From: JADHTT01 sp964633845
Lineage (GTDB): Bacteria; Campylobacterota; Campylobacteria; Campylobacterales; Arcobacteraceae
Direction of reading: 5' to 3'
DNA length: 64,000 bases
NCBI GenBank assembly: GCA_964633845.1
Contig: CAZWLA010000001.1
Span: forward strand, 42,164 to 106,163
Part shown: one piece after another, positions 26,547 through 36,511 of the stretch
Layout of the letters: each line of letters begins with the position of its first letter
Position numbering within the stretch: the first letter of the stretch is position 1
Translations under genes and position numbers: made by a program
Notes under the pieces: generated by a model
Databases searched by the model: none
What the model was told of the DNA's origin: nothing
The model's input: only the letters and a program-made list of their open reading frames with translations

Positions 26547-27602
26547 TTAGTCTAATTCATTATATAAGCTATCTCTTTCCACTGGTGTAAAGCCACTATT
26601 TTTAATTAGTGATTTAAATTCTTCTAGTTTCATACCGTTTGCACTTGCCGCACCTGCCGCACTATTAATTGATTCCTTTTCAATTGTACCATCTAGATCA
26701 TTTGCTCCAAACTCTTGAGAAAGTAGTGCTAATTTAACTGTAGAAGTTACCCAGTATGCTTTGATGCTAGGAAAGTTATCAAGCATAAGTCTTGAGATTG
26801 CCATAGTTTTTAAAATCTCTTGAGCCGTTAAATCTTCTTTTACATTTAGATAGTTGTTTTCAGTTTGATATACAAGAGGAATAAATGAATTAAATCCATT
26901 TGTAGTATCTTGAAGATCTCTTAGTCTCATCATATGGTCAATTCTATTTGCCCTTGATTCAATATGACCAAATAGCATTGTAGCATTACTTTGTTGTCCT
27001 GCATCATGCCAAAGTTTATGTATATCAAGCCATTGTTGTGACGTAACTTTTCCGCCACAAATTCTTTTTCGTACAGTTTCATCAAAGATCTCTGCCCCAC
27101 CGCCAGGCATTGAATCTACACCATATTGCACCATCATATCGATAATTTCTTGATGAGAAAGATTATACTCTTCACTTAAAAAATGAATCTCCGCAGCTGT
27201 TAGTGCTTTTACATGAAGGTCTGGATATTTAGATTTAATCTTTTTAAATACTTCCATATACCACTCTAAACCTGTATTTGGATTATGTGCTGATACTATA
27301 TGCACCTCTTTAATACCATTTTTTATACTGCCATCTACAACATCTAAGATCTCTTCGTGAGTCATAGCATATTGATTTGGATTTTTTCTACTAGCACTAT
27401 ATGCACAAAATTGACATACATCTTTACAGATATTTGTAGGGTTTATATGTCTATTTATATTGTAGTATGTTTTTTTAGCAAATTTATCAATTCTAAGTTG
27501 ATTTGCATAGTGGCCTAAAGTTAGAAGGTCTAGATTATATAAGGCGATACCGTCTTCATAGCTTAGCCTTTGTCTTGATTCAAGTTTTTTAATTAGAGTC
27601 AT
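26547..27602 (-). CDS. mqnE: Aminofutalosine synthase (radical SAM)
   Basis: MqnE builds aminofutalosine in the futalosine pathway to menaquinone, the quinone that would feed NapGH. The 351-residue protein has the radical-SAM triad CKDVCQFC (about 59-66) after HINPTNI, and the MqnE/CofH-family segments ALTAAEIHF, MPGGGAEIF and SNATMLFGHIESR. MqnC is the main alternative in the same superfamily, but the SNATMLFGHIE and PGGGAEI blocks favour MqnE. It overlaps the upstream small membrane protein gene by one base. Confidence 0.87.
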   Translation of the reverse strand: MTLIKKLESRQRLSYEDGIALYNLDLLTLGHYANQLRIDKFAKKTYYNINRHINPTNICKDVCQFCAYSASRKNPNQYAMTHEEILDVVDGSIKNGIKEVHIVSAHNPNTGLEWYMEVFKKIKSKYPDLHVKALTAAEIHFLSEEYNLSHQEIIDMMVQYGVDSMPGGGAEIFDETVRKRICGGKVTSQQWLDIHKLWHDAGQQSNATMLFGHIESRANRIDHMMRLRDLQDTTNGFNSFIPLVYQTENNYLNVKEDLTAQEILKTMAISRLMLDNFPSIKAYWVTSTVKLALLSQEFGANDLDGTIEKESINSAAGAASANGMKLEEFKSLIKNSGFTPVERDSLYNELD

Positions 27603-27919
27603 TATTTACACTCTAAATCTTGAAGAATATTGTCTTTGAAGTCTGCCCAAATAAATCCTCTACATTCTTGTTTTGTATCTAAATTTTTAAACCTTACAGT
27701 ATATTTGTATCCTTCGATATTCGTATCTTCATTTCTAAACTTAATAATCTTTGCAACTGTAACATTTTTGATATTTTGATAACCAATTTTGTGAAGAACA
27801 AATGCTGCTTTACTAGCTTTACCCATCTCATTCATCATATAAGCAATGATTCCTAATACAATAAGTGTAGCAATAATTGCGATTGTCTTTTTTGGTATTT
27901 TTCTTGTTTCTTGATTCAT
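27602..27919 (-). CDS. Small single-pass membrane protein of unknown function
   Basis: The 105-residue product has a short basic N-terminus, one membrane helix (about 12-29) and a soluble C-terminal domain of about 70 residues with two cysteines (KQECRGF and the penultimate ECK). The topology suggests a periplasmic domain. It is coupled to mqnE by a one-base overlap, but no link to menaquinone synthesis can be shown. Family not recognised. Confidence 0.65.
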   Translation of the reverse strand: MNQETRKIPKKTIAIIATLIVLGIIAYMMNEMGKASKAAFVLHKIGYQNIKNVTVAKIIKFRNEDTNIEGYKYTVRFKNLDTKQECRGFIWADFKDNILQDLECK

Positions 27920-27980
27920 ATATGGATTGTATTGAAAAAATGATTATAGATATATAAAATTAAAATTCTAGTTTTGATTA

Positions 27981-28056
27981 TGGAGGAGCTACCCAGACTC
28001 GAACTGGGGCATGGAGGATTTGCAATCCACTGCATTACCAACTTTGCTATAGCTCC
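27981..28056 (-). tRNA. tRNA-Cys (GCA)
   Basis: The minus strand folds as a 76-nt cloverleaf including an encoded CCA: acceptor GGAGCTA/TAGCTCC, anticodon arm GGATT-GCA-AATCC, and T arm CCCAG-TTCGAGT-CTGGG. The discriminator base is U, as expected for tRNA-Cys. It stands alone between a small membrane protein gene and ilvA. Confidence 0.93.
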
Positions 28057-28156
28057 GTATTTTAAGTTCGAAATTTTAGTAAATTTTAGCTTTATATTTA
28101 ATTAAACGAGTTTAAATTGATAATTGGATAGTATTCATTTTATTTGGGAGTTACAT

Positions 28157-29362
28157 ATGATAAATATAGAAAATATAAAACAAGCACAAAAAAATTTAGA
28201 TAATGTAATACATAATACTCCATTGTCATATGCTCCATTATTAAGTAGTATGCTAGATGGTAGTATTTATCTAAAAAAAGAAAATTTGCAATTAACTGGG
28301 AGTTTTAAACTTCGTGGTGCATTTAATAAATTAGCATCTATTGACGATAGTAATAGGCTTTTAGGAGTAGTAGCAGCAAGTGCAGGAAATCATGCACAAG
28401 GTGTTGCTTTTTCTGCAAAATATTTTAAATGTGAAGCAACTATTGTGATGCCAGATGCTACACCACTCACAAAAGTAAATGGTGTGAAATCACATGGAGC
28501 AAATGTAATACTTCATGGAGCAAATTATGATGAAGCATATACATACGCTATATCTTATGCACAAAAGCATAATAAAACATTTGTACATCCATTTGAAGAT
28601 GATGATGTGATTTGTGGTCAAGGTACTATAGCTTTAGAAATTTTAGATCAATTAGAGGATATAGATCAGATTGTTATACCAATTGGTGGTGGTGGACTTA
28701 TATCAGGTATTGGTGCAGCTATAAAAACCTTAAAACCATCTATTAAGATTGTAGGAGTAGTTGCTTCAGGAGCACCTTCTATGCTAGAGTCATATGAATC
28801 AGGACAGGCTATTGATTCACTTAGTGTGAGAACTATCGCTGATGGTATTGCAGTAAGAGATACATCAGCGAAGATGTTAAGTCTTGTATTAAAGTATGTA
28901 GATGAGATTGTAGAGGTTGAAGATCAAGAGATAGCAAGTGCTATTTTATTTTTACTTGAACAGCAAAAGCTTGTGGTAGAAGGTGCGGGGGCAGTTGGGG
29001 TTGCTGCTATGATGCACAATAAGATAAATATTAAAAATGAAAATACTGTAGCTATTTTAAGTGGTGGAAATATTGATGTAACTATGTTATCACAGATTAT
29101 TGAAAAAGGTTTAGTAAAATCAAGTAGAAAGATGAATCTAATAGTTACATTGATTGATAAACCTGGGTCTTTAATGACACTAACAGAGATTTTTAATAAT
29201 ATCAGTGCAAATATTGTACAAATAGATTATGATAGAGATTCAGTACAATTAGACTTTGGAGATGCGAATGTAACGATCTCTTTAGAAACTAAAGGTGAAG
29301 AACATCAAGAGTTAATTAGAGACAAATTAATTAAGCATGGATATAGGTTTAAACAATTGTAA
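28157..29362 (+). CDS. ilvA: Threonine deaminase/dehydratase
   Basis: This PLP enzyme converts threonine to 2-oxobutanoate, the first step to isoleucine. The start at 28157 (401 residues) has GGGAG six bases upstream; an upstream in-frame ATG at 28124 lacks one. The PLP lysine is in TGSFKLRGAFNKL, the glycine loop is IGGGGLISG, and a C-terminal ACT-like domain (about 320-401) is present. This is the shorter, single regulatory-domain form rather than the 514-residue E. coli IlvA. Either biosynthetic or catabolic use is possible. Confidence 0.9.
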   Translation: MINIENIKQAQKNLDNVIHNTPLSYAPLLSSMLDGSIYLKKENLQLTGSFKLRGAFNKLASIDDSNRLLGVVAASAGNHAQGVAFSAKYFKCEATIVMPDATPLTKVNGVKSHGANVILHGANYDEAYTYAISYAQKHNKTFVHPFEDDDVICGQGTIALEILDQLEDIDQIVIPIGGGGLISGIGAAIKTLKPSIKIVGVVASGAPSMLESYESGQAIDSLSVRTIADGIAVRDTSAKMLSLVLKYVDEIVEVEDQEIASAILFLLEQQKLVVEGAGAVGVAAMMHNKINIKNENTVAILSGGNIDVTMLSQIIEKGLVKSSRKMNLIVTLIDKPGSLMTLTEIFNNISANIVQIDYDRDSVQLDFGDANVTISLETKGEEHQELIRDKLIKHGYRFKQL

Positions 29363-29431
29363 AGTAATTTGCTACTATAATACCAGCAGATAATTAAAAA
29401 TTACTTAGTAATTAAGATAAAAAGGAACAAG

Positions 29432-30118
29432 ATGGAAGGTAGATTATATACATTTCTAGGGGCTATTGGTGGTCATGGACAAGAGTGGATTATATTATCA
29501 CATTTAGCATTAACAGTATTTATTATATTTTTTGTTGCAAGAGCAGCTACTAAACAACTTCAAGTTGTACCAACAGGTACTCAAAATGTAATGGAGACAT
29601 ACCTGCAAGGTGTAATTTCTATTGGTACAGATTCAATGGGTGAAAAAAATGCAAGAATATTTATGCCACTTATTGCAACTCTAGGTTTAGTAGTTTTTAC
29701 TGCAAATATGATGGGTATTGTTCCAGGATTTGAATCAGTAACTGGAAATATTAACTTTACTCTTGCATTAGCTTTAATTGTATTTTTCTACTATAACTAT
29801 TTAGGATTTAAAGAAAATGGAGCTAAAAAATATTTAGGTCATATGATGGGTCCAGTACCAGCACTAGCTCCATTAATGTTCCCAATTGAGATCATTTCTC
29901 ATGTTTCGAGAATTGTATCTTTATCATTCAGACTTTTTGGATCTGTAAAAGGTGATGATATGTTCTTAATGGTATTATTAATGTTAGTACCTTGGATTGC
30001 TCCACTTCCAGGATTCTTCTTACTTACAGCATTTGGATTCTTACAAGCATTTATTTTCATGATTCTTACATATGTATATATTGCTGGATCTGTAATGATG
30101 GCTGAGGAAGATCACTAG
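29432..30118 (+). CDS. atpB: F-type ATP synthase subunit a
   Basis: Subunit a forms the proton half-channels of the Fo sector. The 228-residue hydrophobic protein has five to six membrane helices and the essential arginine region in helix 4, VSRIVSLSFRLFGSVKGDD (catalytic Arg in SLSFRLFG). It is encoded alone, away from other atp genes, as is common in Campylobacterota. AAAAGGAAC precedes the ATG and a strong terminator follows. Confidence 0.95.
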   Translation: MEGRLYTFLGAIGGHGQEWIILSHLALTVFIIFFVARAATKQLQVVPTGTQNVMETYLQGVISIGTDSMGEKNARIFMPLIATLGLVVFTANMMGIVPGFESVTGNINFTLALALIVFFYYNYLGFKENGAKKYLGHMMGPVPALAPLMFPIEIISHVSRIVSLSFRLFGSVKGDDMFLMVLLMLVPWIAPLPGFFLLTAFGFLQAFIFMILTYVYIAGSVMMAEEDH

Positions 30119-30144
30119 TCTATAGTTTAGATACTATAGGTTAT

Positions 30145-30180
30145 AAAAAGGGAGGCTATTTAATAGCTTCCCTTTTTTTA
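30145..30180 (+). terminator. Rho-independent terminator after atpB
   Basis: The stem GGGAGGCTA/TAGCTTCCC with flanking A/T pairs and seven T is a strong intrinsic terminator. The T-run ends 9 bases before the thiE-like gene, which leaves no room there for a separate promoter. Confidence 0.88.
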
Positions 30181-30188
30181 TTTAAATT

Positions 30189-30743
30189 ATGAAATCCTAT
30201 TTAATCACTGATCCAAAATATTATACAGATAATCCTAAAACATTTAAAAATATATTAAATAGAGTACTGTCTAAATATAAACCATCAATTGCTTGTTTTC
30301 GAGATAAAACATCATCAAATGTTGAACAACTAGCTAAAGTTTTTTTAGATGTCTGTAAAGATAATAATATAGAAATAATTTTAATTAACTCAAATATTAA
30401 TTTAGCCAATAAGCTTGGATTTAATGGTGTACATCTTACATCATCTCAATTTGATAATATTCAAAAAGCAAAAGATTTAGAACTGTTTACAGTTATAAGC
30501 TGTCATGATGAAGATGAATTAAATTTAGCACAAATGAATGGTGCTAGTATGGCAACATATTCACCAATATTTGATACACCTAATAAAGGGAAGCCATGTG
30601 GAATAACAGATCTAAATAATATTACTTGCAAGTATAATATACCTATTATTGCTCTAGGTGGTATTATAGATCAATCACATATTCAACAAATTGCTAAGAC
30701 AAAAGCAATTGGATTTGCATCTATTAGATACTTCATAAACTAA
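30189..30743 (+). CDS. Thiamine-phosphate synthase-like protein (ThiE/TenI family)
   Basis: The 184-residue protein is a TIM barrel of the ThiE/TenI family. It has YLITDP at the N-terminus, LGFNGVHLTSSQ (phosphate/pyrophosphate region), SCHDEDELNLA, TYSPIFDTPNKGKPCG and LGGI. True ThiE has about 210 residues; this one is shorter and lacks a clear KDR/D metal motif apart from CFRDK, so a TenI-like or divergent ThiE role is equally possible. No ribosome binding site is obvious because the atpB terminator abuts it. Confidence 0.75.
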   Translation: MKSYLITDPKYYTDNPKTFKNILNRVLSKYKPSIACFRDKTSSNVEQLAKVFLDVCKDNNIEIILINSNINLANKLGFNGVHLTSSQFDNIQKAKDLELFTVISCHDEDELNLAQMNGASMATYSPIFDTPNKGKPCGITDLNNITCKYNIPIIALGGIIDQSHIQQIAKTKAIGFASIRYFIN

Positions 30744-30787
30744 TGAACAATTAGATAAAATATTCTAATATTTATATTAGGAAACGG

Positions 30788-33700
30788 ATGTCTGATACAC
30801 CACAATTTACCCACCTTCATCTTCATACAGAGTATTCACTGCTTGATGGTGCAAATAAGATTAAAGTACTTGCTAAAAAAGTAAAAGAGCTAGGGATGAC
30901 ATCTGTAGCCATGACTGATCATGGTAATATGTTTGGTACTATTGATTTTTATAATACTATGAAAAAAGAGGGGATAAAGCCTATCATTGGTATGGAAGCT
31001 TATCTTCATAATAGTGATGATATTGGCGATAAGACTACAAAACGAAGATTTCATATTTGTCTATATGCCAAGAATGATATAGGATATAAAAATTTAATGT
31101 TCTTAAGTAGCCAAGCATATATGCATGGTTTTTATTACTATCCAAGAATTAACAAAAAATTATTAAAAGAAAACTCTGAAGGCTTAATTTGTAGTGCTGC
31201 ATGTTTGCAAGGTGAGATAAATTGGCATTTAAATTTACAAAATCAAAGAAATGTAAAAAATGGTGCCAAAGGTTATGATGAAGCTAAAAAAATTGCATTA
31301 GAATATAAGGATATATTTGGAGATGATTTTTATCTTGAAATTATGAGACATGGAATTGGTGATCAACATTATATCGATGACCAAATTATTAAAATTTCAC
31401 AAGAGACAGGAATTAGAATAGTTGCAACTAATGATACTCACTATACTGAGCAAAAAGATGCAGATGCACATGAAGCATTTATGTGTATAGCTATGAATAA
31501 ACTTTACGATGACCCAAATAGATTAAGGCATAGTGTTCATGAGTTTTATCTAAAATCGCCAGAACAAATAGCTAAACTTTATGCAGATATTCCAGAAGCT
31601 ATAGAAGCTACGCAAGAGATTGCTAATAAGTGTAATTTAGAAATTAAATTAGGTGACCCAACACCACCAAATTTTAAATTTGCGCGAGAAAAAGCAGCAT
31701 TAGATAATTTAACTTTACCAGAACCAAATGTGGAATACTCTTTAGAAAATGATAAAGTATTATTTATTCATGAGTGTAAAAAAGGTTTAGAAAAAAGATT
31801 AGCTATTGTAGATCCTTCACGACATCAAGAGTATAAAGATAGACTACAAGTAGAGATAGATATTATTAATAATATGAGTTTTCCAGGATATATGCTTATT
31901 GTTTGGGATTTTGTTATTTTTGGAAAAGAGCAAAAGATACCTGTTGGACCTGGTAGAGGATCAGCAGCAGGATCATTAGTTGCATTTGCTTTAGAGATTA
32001 CAGATATTGATCCAATTCCTTATGGTTTACTTTTTGAGAGGTTTTTAAATCCAGAAAGAATATCTATGCCAGATATAGATATGGATTTTTGTCAAGCAAG
32101 AAGACAAGAGGTTATAGATTATGTTGTAGAAAAATATGGTCGAGCCAATGTTGCTCAAATTATTACATTTGGTAAGCTTCTTGCTAAAGGTGTAATCAGA
32201 GATGTAGCAAGGGTGCTTGATATGCCATATGCACAAGCAGATGCTATGGCAAAACTAATTCCAGATGAACTTGGTATTAATCTTACTGATTCTTATGAGA
32301 AAGAACCTAAAATTGCAGAGCTTTGTGAAAGTGATGCTGGGGCAAAAAGAGTATGGGAATATGCTTTAGCACTTGAAGGACTAAATAGAAATGCAGGAAC
32401 ACATGCAGCTGGAGTTGTAATATCAAATGATCCACTTTGGAGAAAAACACCACTATTTAAGCCATCAGGACTTGATACATTAGCGACACAATATAGTGGA
32501 AAGTATGTAGAAGATGTTGATTTAATTAAGTTTGATTTCCTTGGTCTTAAAACATTAACGGTAATTGAGGGCGCTTTACAACTAATTGAAAAAAGGCATG
32601 GGAAAAGAATCGATTTTGTTAAAGAGGATGTAAATGATAAAGGTGTATATGAACTAATTCAGACAGGTAATACAATAGGATTATTTCAAATTGAATCTTC
32701 AGGAATGCAAGATCTTTGTAAAAGATTAAAACCATCAAATTTTGAGGAGATTATTGCCGTACTTGCACTTTATAGACCTGGACCTATGGAGTCTGGTATG
32801 CTTGATGACTTTATTGATAGAAAGCATGGTCGTGCTAAAGTTGATTATTTTTATGATGAATTTGAAGAACCTTTAAAGCCAATACTTGAACCAACATTTG
32901 GTGTAATTGTATATCAAGAGCAGGTTATGCAGATTGTACAAACAATAGGTGGGTTTTCACTTGGAGGTGCTGATCTTGTAAGACGAGCTATGGGTAAAAA
33001 AATTGTTGAAGAGATGGATAGACTTAAAGGTGAATTTGCAGATGGTGGTGTAAAAAAGGGCTACAAAAGAGGCCACTGTGAAGAGCTATTTGATTTAATT
33101 GTAAAGTTTGCTGGATATGGATTTAATAAATCACACTCAGCAGCATATGCGATGGTTACATTTTATACTTCATATTTAAAAGCATATTATCCTACAGAAT
33201 TTATGGCATCACTTCTAACAAGCGAAAAAGATAATACAGATAAAGTTGTACGATATGTTGATGAGGTTAAAAGAATGGGCTATGAGCTTGTACCTCCACA
33301 TATCAATAAATCAGATCTAGTATTTTCTGCTAATACTTTAGAAGACAAAGAAGTAGTAATGTTTGGTATGGGAGCACTTAAAGGTGCTGGTGATGTTGCA
33401 ATTAAATCTATTTTGTCTTCAAGAGAGAATAGTGAATTTGAAGACTTTGGAGATTTTATAAGTAGAATCGATGGATCTAAAGTAAATAAAAGAGTTATAG
33501 AAACATTGATTAAGTCTGGTGCATTTGATAATTTTGGATTTAGTAGAAAAGCTATGATAGATCAAATAGAATATATAGTAGAGACAGTAGGAAAAGCTGC
33601 TCAAGCTAAAAAGATGGCAGTTGGATCATTATTTGGCGATGATGAAGAGTTAACTACGGTTGATATTAACTTGGAAAACTCTATAGAATATGAAGATAAA

Positions 33701-34330
33701 GAGATTTTGGAATTTGAAAAGGAATCATTAGGATTTTATGTATCTGGACATCCACTTGATAAATATAGAGAATCATTAGATGAGATAAATTATACGCTAA
33801 GTAGTGAGTTTGAGTCATTAAATGATGGGGACACTACACTTTTAATAGGACAAATTGAAGATATTGTTCAAAAAGTTAGTAAAAAAGGCAATAAGTTTGG
33901 TATAGCTACTATCATGGATCTTCATGGCAGCTTTGAGCTTATGTTATTTGAAAATAGAATTAAAGAGTTAGATGAAAATTTTGACCTTACTAAACCAATA
34001 GCATTTAAAGTAAAAGTAAAAATAGATGATTTTGGTGTAAAATTCAATATACAAAAAATTGAATCTTTAAAAGATGCTAAAAAAGAAAAAATTGCCAAGA
34101 AAAAAGCTGTACCAAAAATTGAGATACCTCTTACCCTTGCAGTAGAATTTCAAAAACAAGATACAACTATGATGAAACTTTTTGATGTAGTTGCAAATAA
34201 TCAAGGTAAACGACCTTTAAAAATAATTATTAAATCTAAACTAAAAAATATAGAGATAGATTCTGCATTTCATGTGACAAGTAAAGTGGAAGAGTTAGCA
34301 AGTAATATAGATGGAGTATATGTTGAGTAA
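30788..34330 (+). CDS. dnaE: DNA polymerase III alpha subunit
   Basis: DnaE is the replicative polymerase. The 1180-residue protein starts with a PHP domain (HLHTEYSLLDG, DHGNMFG), followed by the polymerase core with the catalytic aspartates in PDIDMDF, GPGRGSAAGS, and AAYAMVTFYTSYLKAYYP, then the helix-hairpin-helix and C-terminal OB-fold (about 990-1060). AGGAAACGG precedes the ATG. The 3' end overlaps surE by about 10 bases. Confidence 0.97.
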   Translation: MSDTPQFTHLHLHTEYSLLDGANKIKVLAKKVKELGMTSVAMTDHGNMFGTIDFYNTMKKEGIKPIIGMEAYLHNSDDIGDKTTKRRFHICLYAKNDIGYKNLMFLSSQAYMHGFYYYPRINKKLLKENSEGLICSAACLQGEINWHLNLQNQRNVKNGAKGYDEAKKIALEYKDIFGDDFYLEIMRHGIGDQHYIDDQIIKISQETGIRIVATNDTHYTEQKDADAHEAFMCIAMNKLYDDPNRLRHSVHEFYLKSPEQIAKLYADIPEAIEATQEIANKCNLEIKLGDPTPPNFKFAREKAALDNLTLPEPNVEYSLENDKVLFIHECKKGLEKRLAIVDPSRHQEYKDRLQVEIDIINNMSFPGYMLIVWDFVIFGKEQKIPVGPGRGSAAGSLVAFALEITDIDPIPYGLLFERFLNPERISMPDIDMDFCQARRQEVIDYVVEKYGRANVAQIITFGKLLAKGVIRDVARVLDMPYAQADAMAKLIPDELGINLTDSYEKEPKIAELCESDAGAKRVWEYALALEGLNRNAGTHAAGVVISNDPLWRKTPLFKPSGLDTLATQYSGKYVEDVDLIKFDFLGLKTLTVIEGALQLIEKRHGKRIDFVKEDVNDKGVYELIQTGNTIGLFQIESSGMQDLCKRLKPSNFEEIIAVLALYRPGPMESGMLDDFIDRKHGRAKVDYFYDEFEEPLKPILEPTFGVIVYQEQVMQIVQTIGGFSLGGADLVRRAMGKKIVEEMDRLKGEFADGGVKKGYKRGHCEELFDLIVKFAGYGFNKSHSAAYAMVTFYTSYLKAYYPTEFMASLLTSEKDNTDKVVRYVDEVKRMGYELVPPHINKSDLVFSANTLEDKEVVMFGMGALKGAGDVAIKSILSSRENSEFEDFGDFISRIDGSKVNKRVIETLIKSGAFDNFGFSRKAMIDQIEYIVETVGKAAQAKKMAVGSLFGDDEELTTVDINLENSIEYEDKEILEFEKESLGFYVSGHPLDKYRESLDEINYTLSSEFESLNDGDTTLLIGQIEDIVQKVSKKGNKFGIATIMDLHGSFELMLFENRIKELDENFDLTKPIAFKVKVKIDDFGVKFNIQKIESLKDAKKEKIAKKKAVPKIEIPLTLAVEFQKQDTTMMKLFDVVANNQGKRPLKIIIKSKLKNIEIDSAFHVTSKVEELASNIDGVYVE

Positions 34331-35108
34331 AAAAACAATATTAATTACAAATGATGATGGATTTGAGGCAGTTGGTTTAAAGCATTTAGTTGAAGCTTTA
34401 AAACCTATAGCAAATATAGTAGTTGTAGCACCAGATCGTAATCAAAGTGCTTGTGGGCATAGTATGACATTAAATAGACCATTAAAAATGGAAAGCTTTG
34501 ATGATGATAGTTTTACAATAGATGGTACACCTACAGATTGTGTATTTGTATCACTTCATACAATATTTGATGATGTTAAACCAGATCTTTTAATAAGTGG
34601 TATTAATATAGGATCAAATATGGGTGAGGATATTACTTATAGTGGTACGGTTGCTGGAGCTATGGAAGCTGTACTTCATAATGTACCTGCAATTGCTATA
34701 TCTCAAGTGTATAATAATTTAAATTCAAATGAAAATAAAAATGACTGGGATTTTAAGTTAGCAAAGCAAACAATATACGATATTGCTAAAAAGATTTTGA
34801 ATAATGGTTTCCCTTTAGATGAACGAAAGCTATTAAATATTAATATTCCACAAATATCTCCAAATGAATGTCAAGGTATTAAGATTAGTAAAGCTGGATA
34901 TAGAGAGTATGGAAATGATATACACTCGCACCATAGTCCTAGAGGAGAGCAGTTTCACTGGATAGGCTTACATCCACTTATTTGGCAAAGTGATGAGCAA
35001 AAAAACTGTGATTTTGAGGCAATTAAATCAAATTGTATTTCAATTACACCAATTAAGCTTGACCTTACAAGCTATGAAGATATAAAAAAATTAGAAGAAT
35101 GGATATAA
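34320..35108 (+). CDS. surE: 5'-nucleotidase/survival protein SurE
   Basis: SurE is a metal-dependent nucleoside monophosphate phosphatase. The sequence has the ITNDDGFEA metal site near the N-terminus, VVAPDRNQSACGHSMT, and SGINIGSNMGEDITYSGTVAGAMEA (key part SGINIGSNMG). The start is ambiguous: ATG 34311, ATG 34320 or TTG 34323. GGAG at 34313-34316 lies within the first and is best spaced for the last two; I list 34320 (262 residues). It overlaps the dnaE end. Confidence 0.92.
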   Translation: MLSKKTILITNDDGFEAVGLKHLVEALKPIANIVVVAPDRNQSACGHSMTLNRPLKMESFDDDSFTIDGTPTDCVFVSLHTIFDDVKPDLLISGINIGSNMGEDITYSGTVAGAMEAVLHNVPAIAISQVYNNLNSNENKNDWDFKLAKQTIYDIAKKILNNGFPLDERKLLNINIPQISPNECQGIKISKAGYREYGNDIHSHHSPRGEQFHWIGLHPLIWQSDEQKNCDFEAIKSNCISITPIKLDLTSYEDIKKLEEWI

Positions 35109-35111
35109 AGC

Positions 35112-35372
35112 ATGGAAAACCTAACAGAACAATTAAAAAAAGATATGAAAAAAATAGTTGGAGATTTTAATAGTGAATCTTCAATGGTTGAAATATTAAA
35201 AAAAAGACTTACTAAAAAAGAGTTTAAATTTTATAGATTAAGATGTGAAGCAGCTTCAAAAGAAGATATGCTAGATACTTTAAGATGTGATGAAAAAAGA
35301 CTTGAAGATATTCAAAAACAAACAATATTAAAACTAAATCAAGAAAAATTAAAAAATGAACTTATGGGTTAG
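35112..35372 (+). CDS. Small helical protein of unknown function
   Basis: The 86-residue product is highly charged and predicted all-helical (LTEQLKKDMKKIVGDF, LRCDEKRLEDIQKQ). It has two cysteines in a RLRCEAASKEDMLDTLRC arrangement and no signal or membrane segment. It is 3 bases after surE and overlaps mltA by 17 bases, so it is probably expressed with both. The region resembles a short helix-turn-helix but I cannot assign a family. Confidence 0.6.
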   Translation: MENLTEQLKKDMKKIVGDFNSESSMVEILKKRLTKKEFKFYRLRCEAASKEDMLDTLRCDEKRLEDIQKQTILKLNQEKLKNELMG

Positions 35373-36510
35373 TGTTTTTGTTGGACTTCTTTTTATAGGA
35401 TGTGGTGAACAGCAAATAATTGAAAGCAAACCAAATATAAGTAAAGCAAAGCTAGAAAAAATCCCTCTTGAGTCTATAGAAGGATTTTCGAATGATAATC
35501 TTAATTTAGCTTTAGATGTATTCAAAAAAGATTGTCAAGCAAGAAGAGTAAATAAAATTTTAAAAGATGTATGTCAAAAAACTAAATCTTACAATAATGG
35601 ATATCAGTTTTTTACAGATAACTTTGATGGATATAAACTGCTAAATAAAGATAAAATCGATACTGGACTTATCACAGGATACTATGAGCCTATATTAAAT
35701 GCTAGTTTAAAACAAACACTAAAATATAAATATCCAATATATGAAATACCAAAGGATCTAGTAAGTGTATATCTAGGTTCAATATATCCAGAATTAAAAA
35801 AATATAGACTTCGTGGTAAACTTGTAGGAAATAAAGTGGTGCCTTATGATACAAGAGAGAAGTTTGATTCAAAAGAGCATAAAGACATAAAAGTTATTTG
35901 TTATGTTGACAGTAAAGTAGATAGATTCATGCTTGAGATACAAGGTAGTGGAAGAGCAAAATTAAGAGATGGAAATATGATAAATATAGGTTATGCAGGG
36001 CAAAATGGAAGACCATATTATCCAATAGGTAGAAAACTTATCCAAGATGGTGAAATTAAAAAAGAAGATATGTCACTACAGGCTATTAAAAAATGGTGTG
36101 ATGAAAATCAATCTAAAGTTGATGATCTTTTAAATTTAAATCAAAGTAAAGTATTTTTTTATAAGTCATCTAAAAGAGCTACAGGTAGTCTTGGTGTAGA
36201 GTTAGTAGCTAAACGTAATTTAGCAGTAGACAGAAAATATATACCGTTAGGATTTCCTGTATTTATAAATACTACAAATCCAATAACAAAAGATAAAATC
36301 AATCAACTAATGGTAGCAGCTGATACGGGTGGAGCTATCAAGGGTGATATAAGAGCTGACTTTTTTTGGGGCAGTGGAGAGGAAGCTAAGATAAATGCTG
36401 GTAAAATGGCACAAAATGGAAGATTAATTATACTTATTCCAAAAGAAAAGAAAAAAGACAGATGGTCAGGTGACACATCAAAATATTTAAAAGTAAAGGA
36501 AAATATCTAA
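35356..36510 (+). CDS. mltA: Membrane-bound lytic murein transglycosylase A
   Basis: MltA cleaves peptidoglycan to anhydro-muropeptides in the periplasm. The 384-residue protein has a short lipoprotein signal with lipobox LFIGC (Cys about 17), the MltA domain (GLITGYYEPIL, MLEIQGSGRAKL, NGRPYYPIGR) and the C-terminal 3D domain with its conserved aspartates (VAADTGGAIKGDIRADFFWG). Its start lies inside the preceding small gene; psd follows 1 base after its stop. Confidence 0.93.
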   Translation: MNLWVSVFVGLLFIGCGEQQIIESKPNISKAKLEKIPLESIEGFSNDNLNLALDVFKKDCQARRVNKILKDVCQKTKSYNNGYQFFTDNFDGYKLLNKDKIDTGLITGYYEPILNASLKQTLKYKYPIYEIPKDLVSVYLGSIYPELKKYRLRGKLVGNKVVPYDTREKFDSKEHKDIKVICYVDSKVDRFMLEIQGSGRAKLRDGNMINIGYAGQNGRPYYPIGRKLIQDGEIKKEDMSLQAIKKWCDENQSKVDDLLNLNQSKVFFYKSSKRATGSLGVELVAKRNLAVDRKYIPLGFPVFINTTNPITKDKINQLMVAADTGGAIKGDIRADFFWGSGEEAKINAGKMAQNGRLIILIPKEKKKDRWSGDTSKYLKVKENI

Positions 36511-36511
36511 T